From the NCBI RefSeq assembly GCF_002777825.1, contig NZ_MEIR01000076.1:1-56294 (forward strand): 56,294 nucleotides of DNA. The letters are read 5' to 3'. This document shows, one piece after another, positions 37,162 through 46,449 of the stretch. The DNA comes from Snodgrassella alvi (GTDB lineage: Bacteria > Pseudomonadota > Gammaproteobacteria > Burkholderiales > Neisseriaceae). Both the position numbers and the translations under genes were made by a program. Position 1 is the first letter of the stretch, and every line of letters starts with the position of its first letter. The notes below the pieces were generated by a model. It did no database searches. It worked only from the letters and a program-made list of their open reading frames with translations, and had not been told where the DNA came from.

Positions 37162-37646
37162 TGTGTATAGAATTCTTTCATAGTGAAGTAGTTAACTTCT
37201 TAAATTACAACTCTTTATTTACTTTAAAATTAGATGATAGAATAAATTTTTTATATGATAACGGAATAATTAATGAAAAATCTATGGCTCTTTCTAAGAA
37301 ACAGATTTACAATAATGATATTCTAGATGGTTATAAATTATCATCGTTAATTAGAAATAAATACTTAGAAAACAAAATAAAAGAAATTACCGGTAATGAT
37401 ATAAAAATAATTGATCATCCCGATAGTGAAATTACTGGTGTTGCTTGTATCTCATGTAGATACATTGTTTTCAAGAATTATGAAGATTCTATTTTTGAAA
37501 TATGTCCAGTTTGTGATTGGCAAACAGATAAATTAAATGAGGATGGATATAGTAAACTAAATCAAAGTTATTTAAAATCTTATATAAAAACTTCTTTATA
37601 CAAGGAAAAAGTACTGAAATATAAGGATGTATATATAAGACAATAA
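37161..37646 (+). CDS. Putative immunity protein with CPCC-type zinc-ribbon (cassette 3)
   Basis: A 161-residue protein. The N-terminal half is helical and AT-rich. The C-terminal half has CISCRYIVF and 17 residues later FEICPVCDWQTD followed by GYSKLNQSYL, matching the CPCC cysteine-rich domain pattern (two CxxC pairs and a trailing G-x-N-xS segment). CPCC domains are often found next to polymorphic toxins. Zinc binding and the immunity role are inferred. Its ATG overlaps the toxin stop codon. Confidence 0.7.
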   Translation: MCIEFFHSEVVNFLNYNSLFTLKLDDRINFLYDNGIINEKSMALSKKQIYNNDILDGYKLSSLIRNKYLENKIKEITGNDIKIIDHPDSEITGVACISCRYIVFKNYEDSIFEICPVCDWQTDKLNEDGYSKLNQSYLKSYIKTSLYKEKVLKYKDVYIRQ

Positions 37647-37673
37647 CATGACTTCTAAAATAAATGCGCCCGT

Positions 37674-37859
37674 CTGCACCGCGAAGTATTACGTACCCAG
37701 GGACGTCTGAACACCCAGTTCAAATACGACCGCAACAGCCGTCTGCAACACAAACAGATACAGCGCAATCAGAATCCCATCCTGCCCGATATCCTCATCG
37801 AACGCAGCTACCAGTACGACAACCTCGACCGGCTGGTAAGCAAAAGACACAGCAAACAG
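37674..37859 (+). pseudogene. Rhs-core relic (cassette 4 scrap)
   Basis: About 186 bp matching rhs at 32494-32679 (residues LHREVLRTQGRLNTQFKYDRNSRLQ region). It has no start, no toxin tip and no immunity gene. It ends in a stop soon after the homology. Notably it comes from a more 5' part of the core than the blocks in cassettes 2 and 3. Confidence 0.8.
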
Positions 37860-38013
37860 GCACAGAGTTAGCAACGCGGGAATGTTTATTGCTGACAATA
37901 AATTTTAGCACTAAATTATGCTTTTATATTATTCAATTATGGCTAAGTTGATATAGCAGTAGCACCAATTTAGCTATAGTTGTTTTATATTCGAGCTAAT
38001 TGAATACCGCTTA

Positions 38014-39489
38014 TTATTTATCCAGACCTTGTTGCACCATATGTGCTGCTCTGATAACGGCTCTGGCTTTATTCTGGGTTTCTTGCCACTCCAGTTCTTC
38101 ATCGGAATCAAACACAATCCCACCACCACTTTGTATATATAGGGTGTTATTCCGGATAACGCCGGTACGAATGGCAATACATAAATCCATATCACCGGAA
38201 AAACTTAGGTAGCCTACAGCTCCGCCATAGATGCCACGCTTATTTGGTTCGAGCTCTTCGATAATTTCTAAAGCCCGTACTTTTGGGGCACCTGAAAGCG
38301 TACCCGCCGGAAAGGTGGCTGCCAGTACGTCCAGATTAGACATGCCATCCTGTAATTCACCTTCTACATTGGACACCAGATGCATTACATGGGAATAGCG
38401 TTCGATAATCATTTTATCGGTTACTTTTACCTGCCCTATTTTGCTGACGCGCCCGACATCATTACGGCCGAGATCGATTAGCATTACGTGCTCGGCCACT
38501 TCTTTGGGGTCGTTGATCAGCTCTTGTGCCAATGCCTGATCTTGTTCTGGCGTCTGGCCACGTGGTCGGGTTCCGGCTATCGGGCGCACGGTTACGCTGT
38601 TTTGTTCGCGCCGCACTAGAATTTCCGGAGAGGAGCCGACAACATGAAAGTCATCGAAGTGATAATAGAATAAATAAGGAGATGGATTTAGGGTACGCAA
38701 AGCGCGGTAAAGGCTGAGTGGATTATCATGAAATGGCATACTCAGGCGCTGGCTGGGTACAACTTGCATGCAGTCGCCATTAAGGATGTATTCACGTACT
38801 CGTTTAACATAGTTTTTGTACTGCTCTTTGCCGGTTTCAGCAATGGGCTCAGTTTGTTTGCTGCCAAGTGACAGCGGCAGTTGCACGCTCTGACGCAGGG
38901 CGGTACGCAATTCATCCAGCCGTGCGCGTGCCTGCTGATAACCGTCTTTTTTACTGGTATCGGCATAAACAATCAGATAGATTTTTCCAGACAGATTATC
39001 GACCACAGCCAATTCTAATGAAAGCAGCAGAAAGATATCTGGCACACCGATGGGATTAGGTTTGTCTGTCTGTTTCAAGCGGTGAGCAATCTGCTCAAAA
39101 TGATAGATGGTTTCATAACCGAAATAGCCAACCAGTCCACCGGTAAACCGGGGTAAGTCTGGGATATCGGGAGTTTTGTATCTGGCCTGAAATGCGTTAA
39201 TAAATGCTAGCGGACTACCCTGATTTTTTTCAACTAGCTGAGCGTGCTGATAAACTTCGGTGGTTTTACCAGATATTTTTAAATAAGTATCACAGGGCAG
39301 GCCAATAAAAGAGTATCGGCCAAAACGCTCACCGTTGACTACAGACTCAAGCAGGTAGCTGAATGGTTTATTCGCCAGTTTCAGGTAAAGCGATAAGGGC
39401 GTGTCCATGTCTGCCAATACTTCTTGTACTAAGGGGATATGGGTATAGCCGGCGGCAATTTGCTGCTGGTATTCAGCTAGGGTAATCAT
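38014..39489 (-). CDS. trpE: Anthranilate synthase component I TrpE
   Basis: A 491-residue enzyme converting chorismate and ammonia (from glutamine via TrpG) to anthranilate, the first step of tryptophan synthesis. The start at 39489 ([20 protein letters not shown]) is preferred to a 41-codon upstream extension that lacks family similarity. The chorismate-binding domain shows [43 protein letters not shown] and GIYGGAVGY. The N-terminal Trp-binding region is present. No trpG is adjacent. The 218 bp between its frame and recA show no trp leader peptide I can recognise. Confidence 0.96.
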   Translation of the reverse strand: MITLAEYQQQIAAGYTHIPLVQEVLADMDTPLSLYLKLANKPFSYLLESVVNGERFGRYSFIGLPCDTYLKISGKTTEVYQHAQLVEKNQGSPLAFINAFQARYKTPDIPDLPRFTGGLVGYFGYETIYHFEQIAHRLKQTDKPNPIGVPDIFLLLSLELAVVDNLSGKIYLIVYADTSKKDGYQQARARLDELRTALRQSVQLPLSLGSKQTEPIAETGKEQYKNYVKRVREYILNGDCMQVVPSQRLSMPFHDNPLSLYRALRTLNPSPYLFYYHFDDFHVVGSSPEILVRREQNSVTVRPIAGTRPRGQTPEQDQALAQELINDPKEVAEHVMLIDLGRNDVGRVSKIGQVKVTDKMIIERYSHVMHLVSNVEGELQDGMSNLDVLAATFPAGTLSGAPKVRALEIIEELEPNKRGIYGGAVGYLSFSGDMDLCIAIRTGVIRNNTLYIQSGGGIVFDSDEELEWQETQNKARAVIRAAHMVQQGLDK

Positions 39490-39795
39490 GATTTTTACTT
39501 GGTCTGTGTATTTATACGCTGTTTTGGATATGGAAATCTCTGAATTGCTGTTTTTCTGATTTATATCATAGCTTAATTCTGGGTTAAAAGCATTTTTGAC
39601 TGGATAGGACAACTTAATTTATAGCACTAGGTGATCTGAATTGTAGTGCTTTAAATAGATATATTTTTATATTCTGAAATCTGATACTGGTAATGTTTTA
39701 TCGGTGAAATTTCTGGCCGAGCAAAAAATTTATTTTTATAGGATTATTTATGTATAGTAGCCGAGCCAACTCACAGGTTGCTGTGGCTGGATATT

Positions 39796-39825
39796 AAAAA
39801 GCTGCCTCTATCTGGGCAGCTTTTT
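39796..39825 (-). terminator. recA terminator
   Basis: AAAAAGCTGCC and GGGCAGCTTTTT form a near-perfect stem around a short loop, ending seven bases from the recA stop. A/T tails on both sides make it bidirectional. Confidence 0.85.
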
Positions 39826-39831
39826 ACTAAT

Positions 39832-40881
39832 TTACTCTTCAGCAGGCGCTTCGCCATCAGTTTCATCCAGTTGCCCTTCGGTGTTCTGGGCAGTGATGCC
39901 AACTTTATTGCGAATTTTAAGGTTAATTTCATTGGCAATTTCGGGATTATCTTTGAGCCATTGGCGCACATTGTCTTTACCCTGACCAATTTTGCTGCCA
40001 TTGTAGCTATACCAAGCTCCGGCTTTTTCTACAATCCCCAGTTTCACACCGATATCAATCAGTTCGCCTTCCCAGCTTATGCCCTCGCCGTAAAGGATAT
40101 CAAATTCGGCCTGTTTAAACGGTGGTGCAACTTTGTTTTTGATAACTTTGACGCGGGTTTCGTTACCGAGAGCATCATCTCCTTTTTTTATCTGACCAAT
40201 CTTGCGGATGTCCAGACGTACGGATGAGTAAAATTTGAGCGCGTTACCACCAGTGGTGGTCTCAGGGTTACCAAACATCACGCCAATTTTCATACGAATC
40301 TGGTTAATAAAGATAACCAGTGTATTGGTTTTTTTGATGTTGCCGGTCAGTTTGCGCAACGCCTGACTCATCAAACGTGCCTGTAAACCCACATGGCTGT
40401 CTCCCATTTCGCCTTCGATTTCAGCTTTGGGTACCAGTGCAGCCACGGAATCAACTACTAGCATATCTACCCCGCCACTGCGTACCAGCATGTCGCAGAT
40501 TTCCAGTGCCTGTTCGCCGGTATCAGGCTGCGACACCAGAAGTTCTTCGACTTTTACACCCAGCTTGCGTGCATAGATGGGATCGAAGGCATTTTCGGCA
40601 TCGATAAAGGCACATACGCCACCACCCTTCTGACATTGGGCAATAGCTTCCAGACATAAGGTGGTTTTACCGGAAGATTCCGGGCCATAAATTTCTACGA
40701 TACGGCCACGGGGTAAACCACCTACGCCCAGAGCCAAGTCCAGCCCGAGTGAACCTGTAGAGATGACTTCAAGGTTTTCATCGGTATGGCTACCATCCAT
40801 TTTCATGATGGAACCTTTACCAAAACTTTTTTCTATCTGCGCCAGTGCCGCAGCCAGTGCTTTGCTTTTTTCATCTGACAT
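39832..40881 (-). CDS. recA: Recombinase RecA
   Basis: A 349-residue RecA with Walker A GPESSGKT (residues 66-73), [55 protein letters not shown] and [22 protein letters not shown]. It catalyses strand exchange in recombination repair and natural transformation. I saw no LexA-type box (CTG-N10-CAG) in the upstream 100 bp, consistent with Neisseriaceae lacking a classical SOS response. It would also mediate the cassette exchange suggested at the rhs locus. Confidence 0.98.
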   Translation of the reverse strand: MSDEKSKALAAALAQIEKSFGKGSIMKMDGSHTDENLEVISTGSLGLDLALGVGGLPRGRIVEIYGPESSGKTTLCLEAIAQCQKGGGVCAFIDAENAFDPIYARKLGVKVEELLVSQPDTGEQALEICDMLVRSGGVDMLVVDSVAALVPKAEIEGEMGDSHVGLQARLMSQALRKLTGNIKKTNTLVIFINQIRMKIGVMFGNPETTTGGNALKFYSSVRLDIRKIGQIKKGDDALGNETRVKVIKNKVAPPFKQAEFDILYGEGISWEGELIDIGVKLGIVEKAGAWYSYNGSKIGQGKDNVRQWLKDNPEIANEINLKIRNKVGITAQNTEGQLDETDGEAPAEE

Positions 40882-41312
40882 GATGCTGTGCTCGCTTGCT
40901 ATGTAATTAACTTTAATAAATCAATTATCGCATAAGCCTATGGTTAGGTGTTTAGCAAAAGTTTAGTTATGCTATCTATTTGAATTTTACAATTTTGTTA
41001 TCTGTTAATGAGGGGGTAAATGCCCGTCTGTGGCTGGCTATAGATGACTGTAATTATTTCTTCCGGATGGCTAATTTACGAATTTTTATTTATTTTTAGG
41101 TAGATAGTTGTCAGGTTTATAACAGGTTGATAAAGATGATACACTATTGGTTTACATAAGTGACTATATTGTTGCTATGGCCATAACGTGATGGTTTGAT
41201 ATCTATTGTTATGGTGCTCTTCTTAAAAATGTTGACGCTTGAACAGTCATCAATTCTATCGAATTCGTAACAGTTGCATGTCATTGCAGGCAGCAACTGG
41301 AGGTTGTCTAAT
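40882..41312. other. Divergent intergenic region recA / helicase
   Basis: A 431-bp AT-rich non-coding stretch. TTGACG (41232-41237) with a weak -10 (TCTATC) 17 bp on may drive the helicase gene. GATAAT on the minus strand near 40930 may serve recA. Nothing else is seen. Confidence 0.4.
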
Positions 41313-42716
41313 ATGAATGCTTTTGCCAATCTGGGTTTATCTCAGGAAATCGTCTCTGCGCTGACAGATCAGGGCTATCAGGAACCGACACCGATTCAGC
41401 ATGCAGCTATTCCGAAAGCTTTGGCAGGTATAGATTTACTTGCTGCGGCGCAAACTGGTACAGGAAAAACTGCTGCCTTTATGTTACCCAGTCTGGAAAG
41501 GCTGAAACGTTATGCTAACAGTAGTACTTCACCGGCCATGCATCCGGTACGTATGCTGGTGTTGACGCCAACACGTGAGCTGGCTGACCAGATTGACCAG
41601 AATGTACAGGGTTATCTGAAAAATCTGTCTTTACGCCAGACGGTATTGTTCGGCGGTATGAATATGGAACTTCAGAAGCAGGATTTGCGTCAGGGCTGCG
41701 AGATTGTTATTGCTACGGTAGGACGTCTGCTTGACCATGTACAACAAAAGAATATCCAGCTAAATAAGGTGGAGATTGTGGTTCTGGATGAGGCCGACCG
41801 CATGCTGGATATGGGCTTTATTGATGATATCCGCAAAATCATGCAAATGCTGCCACCACAACGTCAAACGCTGCTGTTTTCAGCAACTTTTGCGCCGGCA
41901 ATCCAGCGATTGGCTCAGGATTTTATGCGTAATCCAGAAAAAATTCAGGTTACGGCACAAAATACGACTTCGGCCAATGTGGAACAGCATATTATTGCTC
42001 TGGATAGCGGGCGCAAACGTTCATTGTTACAGCGACTGATTAGCGATCTGAACATGAATCAGGTAATTGTGTTTTGTAATACCAAGCAAAGCGTAGATCA
42101 GGTTAATCGGGAATTAAACCGCCGTGGGATCAGTGCTCAGGCAATTCATGGTGACAAGTCACAACAGACCCGTCTGGAAACGCTGGCACAATTTAAAGAA
42201 GGTAGTTTGCGTGTTTTGGTTGCCACTGATGTGGCTGCACGTGGGCTAGATATTGCTGAGCTTCCGTTTGTAATCAATTATGAGCTACCACTGAATGCGG
42301 AAGATTATGTACATCGTATTGGCCGTACTGGTCGGGCTGGTGCTGAAGGTGTGGCCATTTCACTGATGGATGAGCAGGAGCAGAAAGTATTTAATGCCAT
42401 TAAGAATTTAACCGGAAATGAATTACTGATTGAGCGGATTGAGGGTTTTGAACCACACTGGTGGGAACAGACACCAGCAGATAATAAAGCCTCACAGGCT
42501 TCATCAGTTAAGGTTGAGCGCGATGCACCGCGTCAGCGTGAACGTGCAACCAAACCTAATCTGAATAACACCAATAAAGTACAGGACAATAAGGAAGTTG
42601 TGGTTCCCTGCCAGCAGATTCCGGGACGTGCGCGCCGCTTTAGCCGCCACAATCATCCGCAATGCGCCTTGCTACAGCCAAATTATGGTGCACGTAAAAC
42701 TAAAATCCGCATTTAG
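41313..42716 (+). CDS. DEAD-box ATP-dependent RNA helicase (RhlE-like)
   Basis: A 467-residue helicase. The ATG at 41313 follows GGAGG and opens with MNAFANLGLSQEIVSALTDQGYQEPTPIQ, the Q motif. AQTGTGKT (motif I), PTRELADQ (Ia), VLDEADRML (II), SAT (III), and HRIGRTGRAG (VI) are all present. The basic C-terminal tail (about residues 395-467) fits RhlE-type proteins that act in ribosome assembly and RNA turnover. It stands alone with its own leader. Confidence 0.95.
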   Translation: MNAFANLGLSQEIVSALTDQGYQEPTPIQHAAIPKALAGIDLLAAAQTGTGKTAAFMLPSLERLKRYANSSTSPAMHPVRMLVLTPTRELADQIDQNVQGYLKNLSLRQTVLFGGMNMELQKQDLRQGCEIVIATVGRLLDHVQQKNIQLNKVEIVVLDEADRMLDMGFIDDIRKIMQMLPPQRQTLLFSATFAPAIQRLAQDFMRNPEKIQVTAQNTTSANVEQHIIALDSGRKRSLLQRLISDLNMNQVIVFCNTKQSVDQVNRELNRRGISAQAIHGDKSQQTRLETLAQFKEGSLRVLVATDVAARGLDIAELPFVINYELPLNAEDYVHRIGRTGRAGAEGVAISLMDEQEQKVFNAIKNLTGNELLIERIEGFEPHWWEQTPADNKASQASSVKVERDAPRQRERATKPNLNNTNKVQDNKEVVVPCQQIPGRARRFSRHNHPQCALLQPNYGARKTKIRI

Positions 42717-42793
42717 TTCGAATATATAGTTCTTTGAAATAATTATATTTTTAACAGTAGCATTTTTTATTCACCAGTAAATTGCGAAAAAAT

Positions 42794-42822
42794 TTGGGAA
42801 TTAATACAACTATCGGTATAAT
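42794..42822 (+). promoter_or_regulatory. Promoter of the 4.5S RNA gene
   Basis: TTGGGA (42794-42799) and TATAAT (42817-42822) with exact 17-bp spacing lie just before the RNA 5' end at about 42829-42831. Confidence 0.8.
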
Positions 42823-42830
42823 ACGCTGCT

Positions 42831-42930
42831 GTGGCGGGTCTCCCCGCATGGTTATTTAGGACAACGGGTCAGGTGCGGAAGCAAGCAGCCCATCTTAAAG
42901 CGACCAGTGCCGGGGGTTTGGCTCGCCACC
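42831..42930 (+). ncRNA. ffs: Signal recognition particle 4.5S RNA
   Basis: The conserved SRP loop domain reads GGTCAGGTGCGGAAGCAAGCAGCC (given here as its two halves: GGTCAGGTGCGGAAG at 42872 onward, then CAAGCAGCC). The ends pair: GTGGCG at 42831-42836 with CGCCAC at 42924-42929. The length of about 100 nt is that of the small bacterial type. The RNA binds Ffh and targets membrane proteins. One base in the tetraloop region (GGAAGC rather than GGAAGG) differs from E. coli. Confidence 0.93.
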
Positions 42931-43059
42931 CTCATCTCAGGCTTTCTTCTTTTTCTGCCTTCTGTTGCTCATATTTTCTCTTGTTTATCAATTAATTGTT
43001 GTATTCATTCTAATGCTTTGCTAATCTGTTTTAATCAGATTACGACAAGAGTTTATCCA

Positions 43060-43776
43060 ATGAATATACGTCTTTTCTCATATGTAATCTCTGTATTGCT
43101 GTCTGTCAGTTCTTTTAATTGTCTGGCAGAAGGATTGGATTATGGCATAGTTGAGTTAAACGCACAGGCTACGCAAACAGTTGCTCGTGATGAAATGGTG
43201 CTGGTGTTAAAAATTCAGCAGCAGGGAACCAATAGGCAGCAAGTCAGCAATACTGTTACCGCACGCCTGAATCAGGTTCTGGCTACGGCACGCCGGCATG
43301 ATGATTTTAATACAACGCAATTGACACGCACGGTTGAACCGAAATTTGAGTATCAGAAAGATAAACGTATAGATAATGGCTGGCAGGACAGTGCGCTGCT
43401 ACAGGTTAAAAGCACGAATTTATCTTCGCTAAACAAGTTTGCTGCTAATGTTCAGAATTTGGCTGCTATTGTCGCTATTAATTATCAAGTAGCGAATGCT
43501 ACACTGCAAAATTATGAAATAAAGCTAACGCGGCAGGCTATTGCACGTTTTCAGCAACGTGCGGTGCAAATAACTCATGAACTGGGCGGACATGGCTACA
43601 AAGTGGTAAGTATGAGCTTGGGTAGCAGTCAGGATGCACATAATTATGGTGCTTATGCGGCACCGGTGATGTTAAGTCGTGCAGCAGATTCTGCTCCGGT
43701 ACAGGATATTGCTGCGGGTGAAACACGGTTAACGTTAAGCATTAATGGCAAGATTCAGGTAACAGGATTACCGTAA
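43060..43776 (+). CDS. SIMPL-domain (DUF541) periplasmic protein
   Basis: A 238-residue protein. The start at 43060 (MNIRLFSYVISVLLSVSSFNCLA) gives a clean signal peptide ending LAEG; the longer frame upstream runs into the SRP RNA and was rejected. The SIMPL pattern is seen in GIVELNAQATQTVARDEMVLVLKI, LTRTVEPKFEYQKD and an ending GETRLTLSINGKIQV. The function of this periplasmic/outer-membrane family (YggE-like) is poorly known, with links to oxidative stress. Terminator follows. Confidence 0.88.
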   Translation: MNIRLFSYVISVLLSVSSFNCLAEGLDYGIVELNAQATQTVARDEMVLVLKIQQQGTNRQQVSNTVTARLNQVLATARRHDDFNTTQLTRTVEPKFEYQKDKRIDNGWQDSALLQVKSTNLSSLNKFAANVQNLAAIVAINYQVANATLQNYEIKLTRQAIARFQQRAVQITHELGGHGYKVVSMSLGSSQDAHNYGAYAAPVMLSRAADSAPVQDIAAGETRLTLSINGKIQVTGLP

Positions 43777-43835
43777 TAAGATTTTGAAATCAGCTTAAAT
43801 TTTATATTGAGTTGGAACCAATCAGGAATTAAAAG

Positions 43836-43868
43836 AAAAAGCCAGTTCTGCTGAACTGGCTTTTTCTT
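43836..43868. terminator. Bidirectional terminator
   Basis: AAAAAGCCAGTT-CTGCTG-AACTGGCTTTTT is a perfect stem flanked by A and T runs. It ends the SIMPL gene on the plus strand and the tRNA transcript on the minus strand. Confidence 0.9.
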
Positions 43869-43874
43869 ATTTAC

Positions 43875-43949
43875 TGGCACGCCCACGGGGAATCGAACCC
43901 CGGTTACCGCCGTGAAAGGGCGATGTCCTAACCGCTAGACGATGGGCGC
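43875..43949 (-). tRNA. tRNA-Glu (TTC)
   Basis: The reverse strand folds as a tRNA with acceptor GCGCCCA/TGGGCGT, anticodon loop CTTTCAC (anticodon TTC), T-loop GGGTTCGATTCCC and an encoded CCA end. It lies eight bases downstream of tRNA-Arg in one transcript. Confidence 0.96.
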
Positions 43950-43956
43950 GGAAATC

Positions 43957-44033
43957 TGGTGCACCCGGAGCGATTCGAACGCCCGACCCTCTGGTTCGTA
44001 GCCAGATACTCTATCCAACTGAGCTACGGGTGC
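43957..44033 (-). tRNA. tRNA-Arg (ACG)
   Basis: The reverse strand starts GCACCCGTAGCTCAGTTGGA, has anticodon loop CTACGAA (anticodon ACG, read as ICG), T-arm CGTTCGAATCG and ends CCA. The wobble A needs TadA editing. It is the first gene of the two-tRNA unit. Confidence 0.96.
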
Positions 44034-44046
44034 GTGAAAGATGTGC

Positions 44047-44075
44047 AGTATAGGTAACATTGGCATCGCTGTCAA
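44047..44075 (-). promoter_or_regulatory. Promoter of the tRNA-Arg/tRNA-Glu unit
   Basis: On the minus strand TTGACA (44075-44070) and TATACT (44052-44047) are separated by exactly 17 bp, 13 bp before the tRNA-Arg 5' end. This is a near-consensus sigma-70 promoter. Confidence 0.85.
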
Positions 44076-44258
44076 TACCAGTCATATCTAAAAATTAGCA
44101 ATAATAAGCAATATATTGTTTTAGCAATAAATAATTTTAGTATTAATCTGTCTGGCCAGATGCCCAAGATTTTGCCAATATTACTGGCATGGCAGATTGA
44201 CTGTGTAATAAGACATTTTGGTATAAAATGGCAACTCTTTTGCGTTTTTGTTTGCGTC

Positions 44259-45680
44259 ATGAGTATTGTTGCTAATAATGACGCCGCTGCATTTGCCGAG
44301 CTGGCAGCGGTTCTATTTACGCTGCCCTTGCCTGTTGCCATTGTTGATCTTGAAACCACTGGTGGCCACTTTGAGCACGACCGGATTACCGAAATTGCTA
44401 TTCTGCGCTTTCATCATGGGAATATCAGTCGTCATCAATGGCTGCTAAATCCGCAACAGCCCATTAGCGATTTCATTACCCAGCTAACCGGCATCAGTAA
44501 TGAAATGGTGCACAATGCACCTAATTTCGCTGATATTGCCAGAGAACTATTGCCATTGTTACGTGGCCATCTGCTGGTAGCTCATAATAGTCGCTTTGAT
44601 TATACTTTTCTGCGCCATGCTTTCGCGCGCTGCCATATTAGCTTTGCAGCACCAACTCTGGATACTGTACCCTTTTCACGCAAATTATATCCACAACACT
44701 TTAAACATAATCTGGATAGCATTATTGAGCGTTTTACGATTAGTATTGCCACTACCGAACGTCATCGCGCAATGGGAGATGTACTGGCACTAACAGAGTT
44801 TCTGCAATGCAGTTTACATGAAAAAAGTGCTCCTGTTTGGCTGGCACAATGGCAGGCACTGATTAAACCGGGTTATTTGCCGGGATGGCTCAAACCTGAA
44901 TTACGCCATCATTTATATGCTTTACCAGACAGCTCGGGTTTGATTCTGTGGCAACAAGCGCGACATGAGGCAACGATAATGACGGTATTGGAACGGGCAT
45001 TTACTGATACCTGCACACTATTACAGAATAAAAATATGCAAAGACTGTGGCAACAAACCTGTGCTATTGATTTTGTTCCGGCCAACAGCATTTTGCATGC
45101 CTTATGGCTGCAAGGTCATTATCAACTGCAACAACAGGCACAACCATATTCTGATGAAACGGTTACACCAGCCAAATGGTATACAGTTTCTTTTGTTGCA
45201 AACCATCATGGCCAGCTACAGGCTCGGATTATTACGCTCAAGGAGGGTATTCTGTCACAACCTCCTTATGGATTATTTATGCATCCGCGTGCCGCCAAGC
45301 GAGCACTGGCCGACTGGGCACGCCGTTATGGCTTATGTCCGGCAGTTCTGGATATCACCCCGCAGAGTCTTGGCCGCAATGAACCCTGCCCCAATCAGGC
45401 AGCGGGAATATGTGATGGCAATTGCCGTCTGGATGCGGCTACACAGAAACAGAATGAGCTGGTATTACAATATGCACCGTTATTACCTGTTTGTGACTGG
45501 GGCAGATGGCATCAATTGCAGCTTACTGAAATCGAAGCAGCAACAGCAACAGAAGCAGTCTTAGAAGCACAGGCCGGCTGTATACGACTGGATGAACAGC
45601 ACTGGTACTTCCATCCTCTTTTACCAAAGCTATTGAAGCAGCGGCTGAAAAATCCGGCCAATATCGTATTTGTACATTGA
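44259..45680 (+). CDS. DnaQ-like 3'-5' exonuclease domain protein
   Basis: About 473 residues from the ATG at 44259; a longer frame from 44160 overlaps the tRNA promoter side and lacks similarity. The N-terminal 170 residues are a DEDDh exonuclease: VDLETTGGHFEHDRITEIA, AHNSRFDYTFLRHAF, and HRAMGDVLALTEFL (His and last Asp). The C-terminal 300 residues have a Cys cluster (RNEPCPNQAAGICDGNC) seen in proteins related to PolC-epsilon/UvrC-like (Cho-type) fusions. I see no convincing GIY-YIG core. Likely a DNA-processing nuclease. Confidence 0.8.
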   Translation: MSIVANNDAAAFAELAAVLFTLPLPVAIVDLETTGGHFEHDRITEIAILRFHHGNISRHQWLLNPQQPISDFITQLTGISNEMVHNAPNFADIARELLPLLRGHLLVAHNSRFDYTFLRHAFARCHISFAAPTLDTVPFSRKLYPQHFKHNLDSIIERFTISIATTERHRAMGDVLALTEFLQCSLHEKSAPVWLAQWQALIKPGYLPGWLKPELRHHLYALPDSSGLILWQQARHEATIMTVLERAFTDTCTLLQNKNMQRLWQQTCAIDFVPANSILHALWLQGHYQLQQQAQPYSDETVTPAKWYTVSFVANHHGQLQARIITLKEGILSQPPYGLFMHPRAAKRALADWARRYGLCPAVLDITPQSLGRNEPCPNQAAGICDGNCRLDAATQKQNELVLQYAPLLPVCDWGRWHQLQLTEIEAATATEAVLEAQAGCIRLDEQHWYFHPLLPKLLKQRLKNPANIVFVH

Positions 45681-45692
45681 GAGTGATAAAAA

Positions 45693-45729
45693 TATCAGGC
45701 TGTGACAGTAATACCGTCACAGCCTGATA
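45693..45729. terminator. Hairpin between convergent genes
   Basis: TATCAGGCTGTGAC and GTCACAGCCTGATA make a perfect 14-bp stem with a nine-base loop between the exonuclease gene and the YhcB-like gene, which face each other. There is no long T-run, but position suggests a shared terminator. Confidence 0.65.
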
Positions 45730-45757
45730 GCATGGATAACACTTGAAAAAACGGTAC

Positions 45758-46300
45758 TCAGGATTTGCTCTGCTGTAAATCCTCTCCTTTGGCTGCTATT
45801 ACATTATCATATGCTACATGCTTGGGCTGAGTAAGCTGTTCATGTGCATGTCCAACATTTGGTCCAATACGGTCTGGCACCTGATCCGGCATACCATTAA
45901 TCGGTATGACTGCGGCTTCGGTAACATCAGTATACGGTACAGACGAATCATCGGTTTGTGGATTTTTATTATCAGACTGCGTCATAAATGCCAGCGTAAC
46001 GCTTTTGTTGCCACGTTTCTGCAACTGCTCCTGCATGGCTGTTTTGTCCATTAACTGCTGTGCATCAACGTTCAGCTGCTGTAATACTTTCAGGTAACTG
46101 CGATTCAATTCATCTACAGCACCAGCAGTATCAATAAAATGTTTGTCTACCTGCTGGCGATAGTTATCAAAACTGGCTTTCACTGTCTGATACTGCTGGC
46201 GCTGTTTACCGCCACGCAAAAGTAACCACATCAAACCAAGTCCAAGCAACAGTCCGATTACTGCAGCAATTGACACATATAACCAAAGCTGACTATTCAT
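45758..46300 (-). CDS. YhcB/ZapG-like membrane protein (DUF1043)
   Basis: A 180-residue protein with one N-terminal transmembrane helix (LYVSIAAVIGLLLGLGLMWLLL), then a coiled-coil region with the family segment DKHFIDTAGAVDELNRSYLKVLQQLN. The C-terminal 80 residues are low-complexity. YhcB/ZapG proteins affect cell division and envelope biogenesis. Single gene with convergent neighbour. Confidence 0.82.
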   Translation of the reverse strand: MNSQLWLYVSIAAVIGLLLGLGLMWLLLRGGKQRQQYQTVKASFDNYRQQVDKHFIDTAGAVDELNRSYLKVLQQLNVDAQQLMDKTAMQEQLQKRGNKSVTLAFMTQSDNKNPQTDDSSVPYTDVTEAAVIPINGMPDQVPDRIGPNVGHAHEQLTQPKHVAYDNVIAAKGEDLQQSKS

Positions 46301-46449
46301 GCTGTTTTCCTTTTCCCAATCAATATTTCATTTATTATCATCAACGGCTATGACCATAACAGCCATACTAGAGCATAGCATATCTTAATTCTAACTGCTT
46401 ACTAACTAAAAATTTAGCTGTTTAAGCCGTTTTTAACGCTCCTGCCTGA

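Noticed and set aside
37664-37951. 95-residue frame over the rhs scrap
   Set aside because: It reads the rhs relic in a wrong frame (Arg/Pro/Gln-rich) and has no start signal.
39765-39790. Hairpin near the recA terminator (CACAG-GTTG-CTGTG)
   Set aside because: The stem is short and is adjacent to a far better terminator, so it is likely chance.
40882-40990. LexA/SOS box upstream of recA
   Set aside because: No CTG-N10-CAG or similar palindrome is visible.
42907-43059. N-terminal extension of the SIMPL-domain gene
   Set aside because: The extension would overlap the 4.5S RNA, and the ATG at 43060 gives a normal signal peptide.
45061-45564. 167-residue frame inside the exonuclease gene
   Set aside because: It is out of frame with the DEDDh exonuclease gene, which has clear motifs on the same strand.
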